Source of the DNA: Anas platyrhynchos
Taxonomy: Eukaryota; Chordata; Aves; Anseriformes; Anatidae
Direction of reading: 5' to 3'
Assembly: GCF_047663525.1 (NCBI RefSeq)
Contig: NC_092592.1
Coordinates: forward strand, 25,043,001-25,107,000
DNA length: 64,000 nucleotides
The notes under the pieces are model-generated. The model saw nothing but the letters and a program-made list of their open reading frames with translations, made no database searches and was not told where the DNA came from. The translations under genes and the position numbers were made by a program. The number at the start of each line of letters is the position of its first letter. Within the stretch, counting starts at the first letter, position 1. Of the stretch, positions 1-15,300 are shown piece after piece.

Positions 1-725
1 GCATAGATATCCTTTTTTATATTAGTCATTAAGAACAGAACTGGTCAGTATAAACAATATACATAGTTCACCAAGTGAAGACTTAAAGACATGAATTTAC
101 TCTGATAAGGATTACTATCAAGTTCTGTAAAACCATGCAGCTAAATCTGAACTACTTAAAGCTGTTCTATGTTCAATATTGAATCAGGTTTTAGAAATAT
201 AGCTGCATTGGATTAACTAGTGGATATTCTGACAACTGTACCTAGATAATATCGCACCCAACAACAGCTTGCATGTTTTCAAAAGCCTTATGTCAATTAA
301 ATACAATGTCATAACAACACAGTAACTGGTTATCATACCTGCCTTTGGCAAACATTCTTTTAAGAACTATAAACATGCCAAGCACTGTAAGCATCTTCTT
401 ATTCCAACTTCTTTACTTACTCAGCTGCCAGGTTTCTTAGAAATTCCAAAGCAGCCAGAAATGATTGCAGTTCCTAGTTTCTGCTTATATAATAATAATA
501 AAAAAATAAAATACATTTTTAATGTCCAAACATCTTAAAGTTCAAAGTAATTAATCATTGATTCTTAAAACTTATTGTAATGAAAATGCCTTTGAGTTCA
601 ACTTCAGATGTTCTTCTTTGTTGTACGTGGTCTTTTTGAAGACCACTTAATACAAAAGAATTAAGTATCACAGAAAAAAAATAAAAGTAGAATAGCAAAG
701 TATCTGTATCACCATAATGTATTTA

Positions 726-779
726 CTGTATGTACATAATGTATTTAATGTACTGTATGTACATAATGTATTTAATGTA
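726..779. repeat. Exact 27-bp tandem duplication
   Basis: Two identical head-to-tail copies of a 27-bp AT-rich unit lie at 726-752 and 753-779. The perfect match suggests a recent duplication or an active minisatellite-like slippage site. Confidence 0.9.
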
Positions 780-3331
780 TGTAGTTATGATTCAAAAGAC
801 AACTTGTGTAATAAAAAGGAAAAATGACTGCATTTCAGTGAGTACAAAGTTACTTAAAAATGAGCTGTCATTTGCTTAAGAATAATTTTAAAAGACTGAA
901 CTTCTGTTAAGCACAATCAAGAAGCCAATATATAAATGAATTGCAGTATAATTGATAGTAAAGTTTTCACTTTTTTAAACTGGCATCTGACAGCTGCTCA
1001 GGCAGCTGTGATGAATTTTCTCCTGTGAATCCCATTACTTGCAAAGCTTTCTTTTACAGAGCATTTTGTTGTTGACTATACTGCAAATAGCTTTGTTTGT
1101 ATGGTTTCCATCTCTAAGAGCAAGTATGCCAAATACAGGATTAAATGTTTTATTTTGTGTGCTTATTTAGCCCCTTCAGAAATTTGACTCCTGAAATCTT
1201 GCAACATTTTCAAAGTGCTAAGTGATGAAGAGGAATAACATGTTATGAACTTTTTATCCATGCTTACTATCTATAATGGACATCATAGGACTTGATGTAG
1301 CCTTAATGCAATGCACGATGAGGGTTCTTGTAACACTGAAGAATCATCAACACCTAGCCCTGTGCTACACTTATTCTTTTCGTACTCATTTCGTTACTTT
1401 CATTTTCGTACATAAAGGGTCTAAAGAGGAAAAATCCTTCCTTACAACTGGCAAGTGAATTGATAGACCGTTCCCTAGCCTAACAAGCATGATCTTCAAA
1501 TTGTTAACAGGGGTTGATTAGACCTGTGACTGCCATTCCGATAGAGTCATAATCCATCTCTCAAGTACATCTTGCTCTTGTGCATCTGGTAATAACAGTT
1601 CTGTACATGGTGAAGAATCGGAGTGGGTCACCAGCAACTGAACAGGTGAGATACTAAACTGATTCACAGGGTCACAATCTCTAAGTTTGGAGTGGTCAGT
1701 CAAATCCTTCCTTCCCTGCTCAAATACAGAGCCAGATGTATGATATATAATCACACTACCCAGTAAGCCACACTGCTAAATAAAAGCACAACAAAGTTTA
1801 TTGCACAAAGTTTGCTAACTTGTACGTCTCAAAGGGAAAAAATGATAATAATATGAATGTCTTAATGAAAATAGTAAACCTTCAGTAACTCCCTGTAAAA
1901 TCACCACTGAAGATGGACTATTCCACACATCACTTTCCCTGTTAGCAGGTCAGGAGTGACGCAACCAGTGCTGTTGAGGACTGCGACAATATGTGTATCC
2001 AGAAATAAACAAGATAGCTTGTTCTCCAGCAGGTTAAAACAAGACATTTATTTGGAAAACAAAAACAAATCCTGCATTTATTTAAACATGACAGTGTTTT
2101 GTTATTACTCTGCAAGAGCCTGTGTTCCCAAATCACTCAAACGATCTCCATACCTTCTGAGCATCACAGAACCATGAATGAACATACTGTTACCCTCTTG
2201 GGAAAGGAAATATCAACTATTTCATGGGTGGGATATTGAAGCATACACTTATTTTATTAAATAGTTTGCCCAATGTTAAACTAGAGGTAAAGCAGAAAAT
2301 TGAATACAGATTTCCCAAATCCCATCTCAGTACCTTCAACACAGTAACACCCAACCTTAGCAGAAATGAGTACCTCTGGTTTATTTCTGGTACTTCCAGA
2401 TTCTGATGGGGCTGGAAGTTTTCCAACAAAAAAAAAAAAAAAGGAAGCAGAGAAGAGTTTAAAAAAATTGAAACAAATACAAGCCTAACCAAACTTCTTT
2501 ACAGCCTCAACCTTGGTTTAAATTGAGGACAAGTCTCTATAATAATTTTTTCAAAGCAAATCAATATTTGCATAAAAATATGTGATGTGATATAGATTTC
2601 CTTTAAATTATGCAGGTTAATAACTACACCTAAAAATGGAAAGGAGAACGCAATTTTAGAAGTCAGACACTTACAGGTTCAATCTTACTGCTAAACATAG
2701 TTTTATGAAGAAATTATTGCCCAAGAATTTAGACTGGCTGACCAGGACACAAGTTTCCTGGCCCTTCCCTAAACTGGACAAAGGAATGACAATGCAAGAA
2801 AATAAGTTGCTTTTCTTGATAGCATTGTCTTCTGGTTTGACATTCTCTGAACTAACTGCCAGGTCAGACAAGCACTGCTTCTAGTGCAAGAAAAGGGGCA
2901 TGAAACTATGGTAGAGAACAAAGAGTGGTACAATGCTTTTCAGCAACAGATACCTGTCAAAGCAAAGAATCTAATGCCAAACCACATTAAATGAGGAAAA
3001 TTTGGACACAGATCAAGGTGTGTGTGTTTTTTTGGTTTGTTTTGTTTTTTGACTGTAGAGAGGAAGAATGATCTCTCTCCTTTGTTTATACTTGCCTGGA
3101 GAAATTTTCCAGACTATTATCATCACAGCTGTGGGACTAGTATCAACACAGTTGTATTCTTCTTAGCATCTAAGACATCTATGGAATAAAGAAACTCATC
3201 TCTGACAGAATCATTAATGCAAATCAGCCACAGAGTGAGACTGTGATTCCACTATTAGACTATCTAGTAGGATAAGTTCAGACCTGATCAGGCATAGAAA
3301 CATCTTGGTTAATCAGCTACGTTTATCCTTC

Positions 3332-3375
3332 AAAAAATAAAATAAAATAAAATAAATAATAATAATAGATAATAA
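3332..3375. repeat. AAAAT/AAT simple repeat
   Basis: A low-complexity run of AAAAT units grades into AAT units, directly before an exon-like open frame on the plus strand (3376-3609). Confidence 0.85.
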
Positions 3376-6300
3376 CTTGAAGAACGACTGTGTGCAATGT
3401 TTTGTGTCACGGAGCCCTGCATTTCCAATCAGGTACAAGATTCCCTAAAAACAGATTTACCACCTATTGAAACCCCAGCCAAAAATTTACACACTTTGTA
3501 TAGAAGCTTGTCTGCATCCTACAGTGTAATTGCTTCACCTTCCAGAAGGCAACAATTTGCCAAGGTAGGTGTTGTTTATCAGTTTAGCACCAGGCTCCCA
3601 AAAAGATGAAAACTGTTTGTGGTAAATATAATAGCTGGCAGCCTGAACAATAGCAATTAGGACAACAGCCTAAACCCTGTGGTGTCTCTGAAAAATGTGT
3701 GAACAGTCTTGCTAGTCTGCCGATAAAAAGTTTAAATTAACATGCATTAGCATCTCTGCGAGTCCTAGAGCAACCCCAAGCCAAGAAACTGTTAAACTGG
3801 TGGTTCTTCTGCCTGGTTGATTTTAGCTGGATTTAAACAGAACTTTAAAGGTGACACCACGTTACATGCTTTCCTTAGCTGGGACACAACGTGTGTGTGT
3901 GAGGAGTGAGTGTCTGGGAGAGAGGAAAAAAAGAACGGACAGAAATAATTCTATTTGTAAGTCTCACCTGAATTGGAAAAGTGAATCTTTTAACTCAAAT
4001 GACAAGGATTTTCATGCTCCCTAGAGTCCATAAGCCACAGACTGTCAAGAGAGGTGGACCCATCAGACATCTCCAGTGGCACATACAATACCAGCACCTA
4101 CTTGAACATCTAAGATTTTGTATATATATATTAATTGCTATAGACAAGAACAACATCTATAGTTGCAAACAGCTGGAAAATATCAACCTTATCTAGACAA
4201 TAATCGCTAACACCCCATTTTCACCCACTGCCCTTCCCAAAAAGGCAGTTGAGTGCGTTTTTAGGGTGGTGTGATATTCCACAAAGCAGAACTATGCAAA
4301 ACTTCCAGTTTTTGCAGTGCAAATATGTACGTGTGAAATGTTACATGGCTGATTAGTATCTATAAACTTGATTCAGAGCACTGATTATCTATATTGACTA
4401 ACAAAAACCAGTTTCCCACCACCACCACAGTGAAAAGAAAGTAATTCTTCCTAAGGTAACAGCATGCATTTTCTTACTGCAAAATACTATTATTTTCAAA
4501 GTTTGGAGCAGTATGACAGTTTTGGAGGTAGATTCCCAAGTTTCACTTTTGGTACATAACCAAACTGAAAGAGAAAGGGAGGAAAGTTCAGCTTCTTTAA
4601 TAAGTAGTTTTGAGAGATTTCTTGTTTTCCATCTGGCAGCAACAGTGCGTTCACAACAAAGCTCTGAAAAATGTTCAAAAATGCAGCACAGAGCAGTATA
4701 TCCTATACCATTCAGAATTTCCATTAGCTCTAATAAGTCACTGGTAGGGCCCATACAACCTCTCTTCTGGAAAATGTGGTGGGAGGCAGGAACTGACAAG
4801 CAGGAAGGCACAACAAAATGCCTCTCAGGGTTTCCCTGGCATACCAAGGCAGACTGGAAAACACTGGAATAAGAACTGGATTATTTCATCTCTCTGAAGG
4901 ACTGACAGGAAGGGGTCTGCCAGAAGCTCCAGTCATCCTTCCCTACAGGTTTGGCCTCAGGGGCCCCTTCCTTCAGCACAAGGGCTCTGCTCAGGTCACA
5001 ACACTGACTGGCTGCCCCAGCAGTTGTTTGATGGGATTTGGAGTAATCTCTTAATCTTGTTCATTGGCCCATACAGCAGTTAAAATAATGAGAAAAAATA
5101 AATAAATAAAAGCACTTTCTGGCCACGTTCTGTTAATAACACGTTATTTCACAAGGAGACAATAAGAGAGTAGACACATTTTACTGCTGAATAACTTTTT
5201 TTTTTTTTTTTTAATAGTACTAGCAGATTTTAGTAAATAGAGAATATGTTACATCATGGATTTGAGGGCGGATACTGGCATAAACTTCGTATTCTCAGCT
5301 TTGCGTCAGTCACGTGGTTAAAACATGCACCAGAAGCACGTGGGAAGGGGCAGAAACACACCCAAAGCTGCAGCTTCCCTGACTGGCAAGCAGATCTCGG
5401 GCTCTGCAATGGACAGACATCTATCAGCCACCATGAAACCAGCTCATATTGAGTAAAAGGGCCAATACAGTTAAGTTAGATACTGCATGGGGCGTGGAAG
5501 AGGGTGGTACTGAAAACCAGAGTCAGAGTAGAGAAGTATTACTGCACAGTTTGAATAGGCTTCCTGTGGCTGCCCACGAAGACTAACATCTGGTGATGCA
5601 GCCTGTTATACTGAAGAGGGAACTCCTTTATCAGGGTTACAGAAAATAGAAACCACCACAAAGGTAGGAGAGCAGGTTCATAAGCCCTGGCCAACATCTT
5701 ACAAGAACTGCTGATCTTACTTGTTACAGTCTTGGACACCATACCTTAAGCTTAGTTATCAGATAATCATGTGTTAAATATCTATCATTTGAGATTTGTT
5801 CAAATAGCTACCAGCCTAAAGCATATGGATTCAAATTTTTAGCGTGTTTTTATAACGCAAGCAGGCATCACAGTAGTTTACACCAAGTGAATCCCAGTTG
5901 GGTTTGATTTTTGTTTTTTTGGTTGTACGAGTACTATTTTGTTTTTCATCATGGTTTACATAGTAAAAACAGGCAAACCATGTCACTTTTAAAAAAGTGA
6001 TAAATTTAAAAACAAGAAGTGAAACTGTGCAGATACCTGAAACTACACCAATTCTGCTAGCTTTGCTACACTACCAACAGAAATAGTTCTGTCCTGTTTA
6101 GATAGACTTTGTTTTGCTACATGACTGCATATGCAGCGAAGTGATATCAAGTCCTGAGGGTCCACTCCTTTGATGAGTTAAGCACACAAAGGCCCACATT
6201 TTGATGCAATCTGATATCATATATTTAAGTCCTAGACAAACTGCAACTGTGAGGAAGTGATAAACAGAACTTCCTGCACAAAGCTGCCTGAGATAACACT

Positions 6301-9300
6301 TTCCATGGACTGGAAAAAAAGAGACATGATTGCTACAGAACTAAAAGGGAACTGTTCTGCTCTTAATAAATAACCCTTTCTTTTTCACGTGGCTATTGCA
6401 AAAGCCTAAGCACAAGTGACTAAGATTCAGTAAGCAGTAAAGCGGTGCTACTCACATATTTCTGAAATGATTCTTTGAGGAACTACAGCAAATTCTTTGC
6501 TCTTCAGAGACATATGCTCCTGAAGTCTTTATGCTGCAGCTGGAGAAATATAACTCATAAACCTTGCAGCTAGCATTGGTTTTACTTCCATTTTTAAAAG
6601 AAATTCTTAAGAAATCTAAACACAAAATATTTAGTCAAATAGAAGAATAAGGAGTAATTGTTTAAAGAATAAGACTATTGTCTCCAATGAGGGAAAAATC
6701 CTATAGAAAACATGACTTCTCATGGAATTTCCTTTCAATTTTTCATCAACATCAAATCAAAATATATTACATTTCTTGGAGTTTAAGTTATTTTGAGATT
6801 ACTTGGTGAATATTTGAGAAGTCAGTTTTTCCTCCCAGTAGAACTTGTGGGGAAGTGAGCTTCAAATGTAAGTACTTAACGTGCACCAAAAGCCTTCTTG
6901 AATTAGGATTCAACATATTTTTAAATATTATAATGTTTCTCCATACATAAGCTGACTGACAAAATAAACTATGGAAATTAAAGGTGCACAACACATGCAA
7001 TTTTTAAACATCAATAATTCATAAGAGAAAAAAAGAGTAGCACTTGCAAAATAGACTTGTTCATTGACACACACACAAAAAGGCAAATCACTGAAGCCTT
7101 GGAAAGATTCCATAGGGACCTCTACAATGGCTCACCTACTATGCAGACTTTTACTTTAACGTCATGCAGTGGGGTTCTTGAACCAGCCCTGACTCTGCGT
7201 CCTTGTTCTGAAACCAGAAGGCCTCCAGGCTCATGACATTTCAACCTGATTTGGTAAGAAAAGAGTCTTTGTGAACTTTTGCCTTGGAACCATGACTCTT
7301 CCTCTCACATTTCGTCCTGTGCATGTCTTGCTATATTTTCAGCTTACATTCTTTTTGAAAAACACAGATGGTATAACCAGTCAGGAGAGAAGCAATTGCA
7401 GTACATTAAAAAGCAATCAAGTGCTACCAATTGTTGAAGAGTTCTAAAACTTCTGCTTCTGTTGCAAATTTATGAAGTAATAGGGGAAACATAATGACAG
7501 ATTAAATGAACATAACAGCTCTGTGGTTATATTCTCAGAGATTTGCCCTGCATTGTGTTTCTTAACATATATAGAGCCCTAACATCATTTCTTCTGGTCC
7601 CTTTGGACCCCACATATTGCAGATCAGACCTAAACATGACTGTGAACCATGCAGTGAGCTTACAATCAGGGCTGTGTTGAAGATGTCATTAGCATGTCTG
7701 TGCTGAGCCCAGGGCAAACCTAGACAGAGCTACATAGTGCTCTGATTTAGTCCGTGAAATACAAATCTAAAACATTTTTTTTTTTTTAAGGAAAAAAAAA
7801 AGACAAACCTTTTTTAGCAGTCTCTTAATTGGATCATTTTACAAGTCTGGGTTAGAGCACGGCCACAGCAGCAATCCGTGTGCAAGGCAGGAAGGAGAAG
7901 AGAATCAGATTTGTCTCTGAAGAAATTGTAAATGAAAACACAGCCCAGAGATTGCTGATGACTATGCAGTCAGAGTAGCTTATTGCAGAAAATACCAGGC
8001 CTGAAACTGTGGTCTTTCACATGCACAATATATTCACCATAACAGGAGATTATTATTTTTCTGGATAAGCTCTTTGCACTTGAGCAAAGCAGCAAGTGCT
8101 ATGGATTACTATGGTCTTCTTATGCTATGAGAGAAAATAACTGCTATGGTGACAGCAAGAGGTAGGAAAAAGAGCTTTAAATGAATGAGAAAATAAATAC
8201 ATTTTGCCAGTTTTGTCCTACTTCCATTGTTTCTACAATACCTTGCGAATTAGAGATGATCACTTGTAAAGTAATTCAAAATTGATTGCTTTCCCTTTAA
8301 CCTAATACATTTACTAATTTTGATCACTTGTACATTCTCACCCCTTAGAGTGATTCTTCCTGCAGGTAAACTAATGTAATCAGTTAGATAGTGATCAGTT
8401 AGCGATTTGTACTTTTCAGCTGTAAGTTACTCAGTAACAATTACTTCATGAACGCATGCGCTACACGTTCATTTGGGAATTACAGTAGAAAATTATTGAA
8501 AAAACATTTTTCTAATAATCAGAACAAGCTTTAGTCTCATTATAGTAAATATTGCTTTCAAGATAACTTAGTACAACATTTGAGTGACAAGTTTATAGGT
8601 ACTAAGATTGCTCAGTGATAGGCAGCTTAGAAAAAAATAGAATAGGTAGCAGACCAAACTAGAAGTAGCAAATGCTCTCAGTCTCCTCCTCTTTTAACAC
8701 GAATACAATTGAAATTCTTCACAGTGGCAGTAATCTCATAATGGGCTTGAGCTCTTTATCTTCTCTATGAATGAATTATTGATTTTTCAATTGCAAAATC
8801 AAGCCTACAAAGCAGACACTTGTGACTATACAAAGAGTGCTCATCTGATGTGATTCAGTGGACAGAGAAGTCTTGTGCGTCAGCAACTGATTCTTAAAAC
8901 AAATAAAATGTCACTTAAATAGTGTAAAAAAAACAAACAAAAAACTATTTGATTTTTTTTTTTAAAAAAAAAAAAAAAAGAAAACTTTGCCTGGGACACT
9001 GTGCCAACTTTGCTCTGCACAACAAACCTCAAGAAGCTTCTCCTGGGAATGTTTACATTGTGTTTCTATCCAGGCCTCATATTTGCTTTGAATTGTGACA
9101 ACAGTTTGACCATTTTCATGTTAAAAGCTTCCTGCCTTTGTCGTGAAAGGAGCTTTTCATCAATATCTGTAGACAACAGTCAAAACAGGAATTTGTGAAT
9201 ACTGCTGCAAACTTCACAGAGGTTCTACCTGTAAATGCTTATGCCCCAGTACCAACCCTACATCCCCACCTCTATCCACATCCTCAGCATATTCTGGTAC

Positions 9301-12300
9301 CCTATATCCTACAGAGAGGGAAACAAGAGGGCAATGGGGCCCAAATCCCAATACTGCTGCCCACCTGGGAAGAGGCAGGAGCCAAGCAGGAGGTACTGCA
9401 CAAGTCTGAATATGACAGGCCAAAGAGAGACAGGGAGGAAAGCACAAAGAGGGACCTGATGTGGAAGGACAGGTGGAGAAGGGCTTTGCTAGGAAGTATC
9501 TCCAAAACTCCTGTCTCGTACCCCTGGCCATTTTGGTCAGCATTCATAGTAAGGTTTTTCCTTTGGATATAGCCTGACTGAGAATTTTAGAATGAACTGT
9601 GAGATCTGTCCCACTGATCTTAATTGCATATTTCAGAGCCCTAGAGAATGTTGGAGAAATGCTAATAATACAAAGCCAGCTATGGTGTCAGCTACAGAAG
9701 GTTTTCATGTATATAAATCTTCTGGAAAATACTATTTATTATTTATTTTCTGTTCTAATATGTAGAGTAAGAACTACAAGGGTGCTCAGGTCCTATTAGA
9801 GTGTGAAAAATAACCAGTACAAAACATTTTAAAGAGGTTTTTAACATACATAAATACATCCACATACATGTCTATGTATCTGTATGGGAAGTCAATATAT
9901 GTGTATGAGTTTCTCCACATCTGAGATTTTTTTTTTAAATATATTTAACATTAACTATTTTCACCACTGACTCCCAAGTCAAATAAATTATTTCTGTCAA
10001 AGGAACTTGAAATATGTTGTCTTCTACCTATAAGAAATTCTGCCTAAAGATGAAACTATGCATAAGACTGAAGTGGAAGTCACAATATCTTTCCCTGGAA
10101 GACATCTCAAAAATTCAAAGCAACAAAAAGAAATCAGAAAGGATGATTCGCATTTTAGATTGTTTTAGTTGAGTAACGAATAGACTGAACTTCCTTTTTT
10201 TTTTTTTTTTTGGAGCCTAGTCAAATAACAATTATGCAAAGTGTACGATTCTAAACAGCTAATTAAACAGCAACCCCAAATCTTTACAGCTGAATAAGCT
10301 GCTTAAAAAAAAAAAAAAAGCCAGAAACCCTAACCGTGCCTTCTGCATAACTTGTTAAAGAAAGCTATGATCAGCTGCTCTAGTGATGCATCTCTCCACC
10401 CATTTCACCTGTGCGAAAAAATAGCATCTACAGGATTCAGTGTATTTTTCTATCAGTGCACTTTCCATCTGAAGCTCTCAGGGGAGATGCTCTATTTTCT
10501 AATGCAAACCATCAAGAAAATAAAAGAATAATGCTAACAACTATGGTACAACCTGGCTCTCCAGTATCTTCGTTCAGAATGAAAGCTTAACCTGATTACA
10601 TCATACCAAAGAAAGAGGAAAATCTTAACCTTTTCCAAATGTCATTTTAAAATAACCTTCAAGTTGAGTGTACTTTCTTCTCATCAGATATGTACAGAAA
10701 CAAGAATAAAAAAAATAAGTTTGAGAATGATTCACATACTTTGATAGCTACAAAGCAAAAGAGTTTTTTAAACATTGTCCTTGAAGTAAACTAGTCACCT
10801 GGGATCATGCAGTTTTAGAAGAGCTACTCAGCACGGTGGAAAAGCATTCTCCAAGACCAATTCATTAGTCTACAATTCATAAGCAGTGATTTTGATGTTA
10901 CTACAGACTCGCTCTGGTACAACTGAAGCAGCAGCACGGGTTATTTTAATGGCTATTTGAAATATTCTGTATCCTCTGGACATTGATCTGACAGTTGTCA
11001 TTTATTTAAAGTTCAGCAAAAAGCTACCAAGTGTTACTGTAAGAGGCATCCTCCAGTAGTTTTTACTTCCCCTCACCCCCGACCCCGCATTCCCCCCCCC
11101 CAAGACCTTAACTAAATCAGTTCTCATTCAAGCACCACATTAGCCCAGTCACAGAAGGTTAGTCCCTCAACAATGTAATTGAATGCCTTTAGCTGTTCCT
11201 TATACACGTTAATGGATGCACTTAACTATGAAAAAACACCCACCATTACCCACCAGAACTGTTTTAGCACAAGTGGCACCCGCTATAGTTTTTTTCCATC
11301 AGACATGGAACTGTTTCTCTTTATGGCTCTGATTATTGTAGATAGGTGTATTTAGAGTCGAATGCTGAACAAAAGGCAGCAGGCACCACACTTGCAAACA
11401 GTTACATAAAGGATACGTGTTTTCTGACAAAACGCTTTAAGGGAACTATTTGACACTTTCAGAAGAAAAAAAACTTAGGGCTTACTCTTACTTATTTCAT
11501 TATGTCCATTAACAACTTGTTTGGATTTGGACACTTTCTTATTAAATCCAAAATACCAATTTCATTTTCAAAAGTTTAACATTTGTGCAATTTTTTATTC
11601 ATATTTGCATGTGTTTAATGGTGCATTACTTTATGATGCATGTTGCCTGTTACTGATGGGTTTTATATTTCTAAAAATCAAAACAAGAAATCATAAAGTA
11701 GTTCAGTAATGAAAAAGACAGTAATACTTTTCAAGTTTTATGACAGAAATGTTACTTTGTGTAATGGAAGCTAATATGAGATTTGTACTTTTGCAGCCAG
11801 CAATGCTGACTCAAGTACTTAGCATGTATTACCCCTGTTATCTGGGATTGGGGTCCTCAACAGTAGAGAAAACTATGTGAGACATTCTTCAGGCTGTGTT
11901 TGACTTACTTCACTACATCTCCAGGGTGTTAAGTGAAGTCTGTCACTATCCCAGAAAAGTTCTTTAACTCCATGGTTTCTACAAACTTATATATCCCCAT
12001 TATCTTCCAGTTCACTTGGGAATTACAGAAGACCTCAGCTGAATCACAGCACTTAATGAGTTTATGCAGAGCACAGGGATGAAGTGCCAAGTTTGCTCCT
12101 CCCCTGAAAGGCCATTACTCAAGCCTGGATACAAAGATGACCATGTCAGAGTATAACCTGGGCATATTTCCCTTCTGCTAGCTCAAGCTCTTCACCAGAA
12201 GAAGATTGACTGCAATTTCTGCAAATCATTGTTTCCTGAACATGGTCACTGATTTTCAGGCAACCCCTAACTGTCGTCATAGATAAAAGTTCAGTGTTAA

Positions 12301-15300
12301 GGCACATGGTTAGCTGAAACATTATGAAGCTATGTGCCACAAAGAGCTCACTGATGTTACTTACCACTACCTGGAGGAGCATTGCTGAAATTTAGGTTTC
12401 CCAATAAACTTTAGGCAATGTAAATTCATGCTGTGACTGAAAGGAGCAGCCCTGCTGCTACTCAGAGGCATGCTCTTGCTACATTGCTCCTCTGAGCATG
12501 AGCAGTCATGAAACCACGTGGCCGGTTAGTTCAGGGAACTTCAGCTGAAAATTAACCTCAAAAATACAAATAAAGCGGTTAGTTTTCACTAGCATGAGTT
12601 TTCACAAAGTGTATGGGAAGAGAAGGACCAGAAAAACCCTTTTGTCTGCAACCTGTCTTAAAGTGATGGGAGAACCATCGGAAGGGGATTGTGAGCTATC
12701 ACAGGCTAGTAGGAGTGTTTGCAAGAATTTTATACTGGACTCTTTAGAAATAGTGTCTTGGCCATATGCTTCTGTGCTGCTTCCTGCTGAGGATGGTGAA
12801 GAGCTCAGCAGAGCTTACAAACAGCTCCTTGGCAGGTGTTATCATTCCTGTTTCACAGGAATGAAGTAACAGTCAGCTTCGGTCAATTATGTGAATGAAA
12901 AAGCATGTTCATGGAAGATACAGATAAAATAAACACCGATCCTTTATTCCCACCTCTATGTTAATCAATAAATCAATTGTGACCAACATGCGGAACATTA
13001 AGAAATGTCCCTCTGAGCATTTGCTAGCAAATTAGGCAAATGAGCAGCTGTGTAGCCACAGCAGTGCTCGCACAGCTGCACAGAGAGAACAGCACGCTAT
13101 ACAGGAGTGGGATCAGTGGGACTGCGCATCTTGCTGGGGTGGGTGGCCTGTAAGCCTGGAGAGAACGAAGTAGTAATAGACAAGGGTAGGCAACTCAGGA
13201 GAGACATAAGGTAGGAATTAGCCATGGACAAAAACCCCAACAGATTTTAACAGCAGGTTTTGAGGGTGAGGTGCATTCACAACCCTACAAAGGATCTTGG
13301 TGGTTATAAGATACAGGAGGGAGTTACCAAGTATCGTGTGGTCCCTAGCAAGTGAAGAAGACTGTGCATTGCCCCATGTGCCTACTACTAAGTTATCACT
13401 CCCAGCTGAAGGAGGGGAGAACACCAGCCAACTAAGATGTTATTGGAGGTGGAAAAGGTATTTTATTATGTTTTAAAAAACACACATCATGTAAGTAGTT
13501 CTCTTGAGCTTTATGGAAATTATGGAGAAAGTGATGTTCTACTTCTTTGTATTGAATACTAAAAATCAGAATAACACAAAATTTAGCATGGTAACCTTGC
13601 TCTTCTGACTTTCTTTTACATCACTTTGGATTGACACAAATGATGGCACAAGCTGTAGGCAATGGATATTCAAACCTCACTTGTTTACACTGCAGATGCC
13701 AGTTGGCTGTTAAGTATTTTTAACTTGTGGTTTTATAGCCTCCACTACAACAAATGAACAAAAAGCCTTTGTCCTTCAAACTATGAAGACTAAAGGGTTA
13801 ACACGGCCCTCTGAGGTAGCAAGATCTGATGAGCACACAGCATATGGGTCTACCAAGTAAGATTTGGTATGTACTGACTCATTTTCACCTGTCTTATGTA
13901 TTAACAGTGATTTTAAGTTTGTTTGTTTTAAAGAGAAGTCATTGCTACCTAGAGAGTACTAAACTATTTTCACCTCTCCAAGATTTCCAGTTGTAATCCA
14001 GTTATTTATAACATACATTTAGTTTTTAAGACATCCAACCTCTTCCTTCAGAAAGCTTCAAATGAGCCAGGTTTCATTCCTCCAGACTTTCAGCAATTTT
14101 TACTACTCACTTCAAAAAAAACAAAAACCTATCACATACAAGAAAGACTTGGGCTGAACTGAGGCAACTAAATCTAAGAGTTGCTATTCAGCTCTTTCCC
14201 CTCACACTGGGGGTATATCTTGAGTGATTTAATTTCCCTGGCATTTACCACTTGCTATGCATAAAAGTGCCCAACATGAGCACTTAAGGGCCCATCACCT
14301 GCCTAAAGACATCTTAAATATCTGGCCTTGCTAATTATCAAGCCAACTATATGCAAAGGCTTTTTTTATTTTTTTCCTCCCCAGAAGCATTTCTAACCAC
14401 TAACAGAGGAGCTGTTTTATTGAGTCAGGAAGTCAAGAGGCTCTCTGTGAGGAGGACACGGCAGGGCAACAGCAGTGGCAGTTGCAGAGGAGGATGGGGA
14501 TGCTGCCACAGGACAGGTTTGCAGGCTCTGACAAAGCCTTGTATTGAGTCTCCTTCATTCAACTCATGCAGAGGAACTCATGGGGGGCATGTAGCTCTGT
14601 GGTCAGTCCTGCTCTGCCTCAGCAGAGCCCTAGGAGAGGCAATTGGGTGTGCAGCAGTGACAAGGATGGGACAAACTTTCTGAAAAAGAACAGTGGCCTG
14701 GGCAGACATCAGTTCAGTTCTTCATTGCTTCCTAGACTCCAAGGGAACACCAGTCTAGAGATCCTAATCAAGGAAACATCTGGATATCCAATTTAATACC
14801 TTTCCCAACCAACTGCCATGCCAACTGCTTCCTCTCAATTCCTATACCAGGACGTGCTTTAAACTGACCCATGACATTTAGACAAAATAAGGCCATAAAA
14901 GGGAGCTGAGCAATGTTAAAACCATTCACCAAGCATGAACTTCTATTGGAAGTGACACGTGTTCAGAGGACTTTTCCCAGACAGGAACAGGAGCTGGAAA
15001 CTGGGGCTCCAACATCTTGTCACAGAGCTTAGCAGCTGCTCTTTCATTAATCTTCCCCCGCACGTATTCCTGACACAGGTATGGCTTAACACGTACTAGC
15101 AAACATTGGGAGAGAAGTCACAACAGAATCATGGAACCCTATAAAATGAAAACATGCCAGAAGAATAATAATTTAAAATGTGATTTTATCCTCTGAGTTT
15201 TCCAGAGCTGCTTGAACTGGAACTTTTACAGACATTTGGTACATCCTGATTTCAGATGTATTAGCACAAATGCAGGGAAGAAAGAAAAAAAAAAAAAAAC

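Noticed and set aside
4398-4872. 149-residue minus-strand and 119-residue plus-strand frames overlapping each other
   Set aside because: Both are antisense to one another with no family motif. At most one could be real and nothing distinguishes them from chance.
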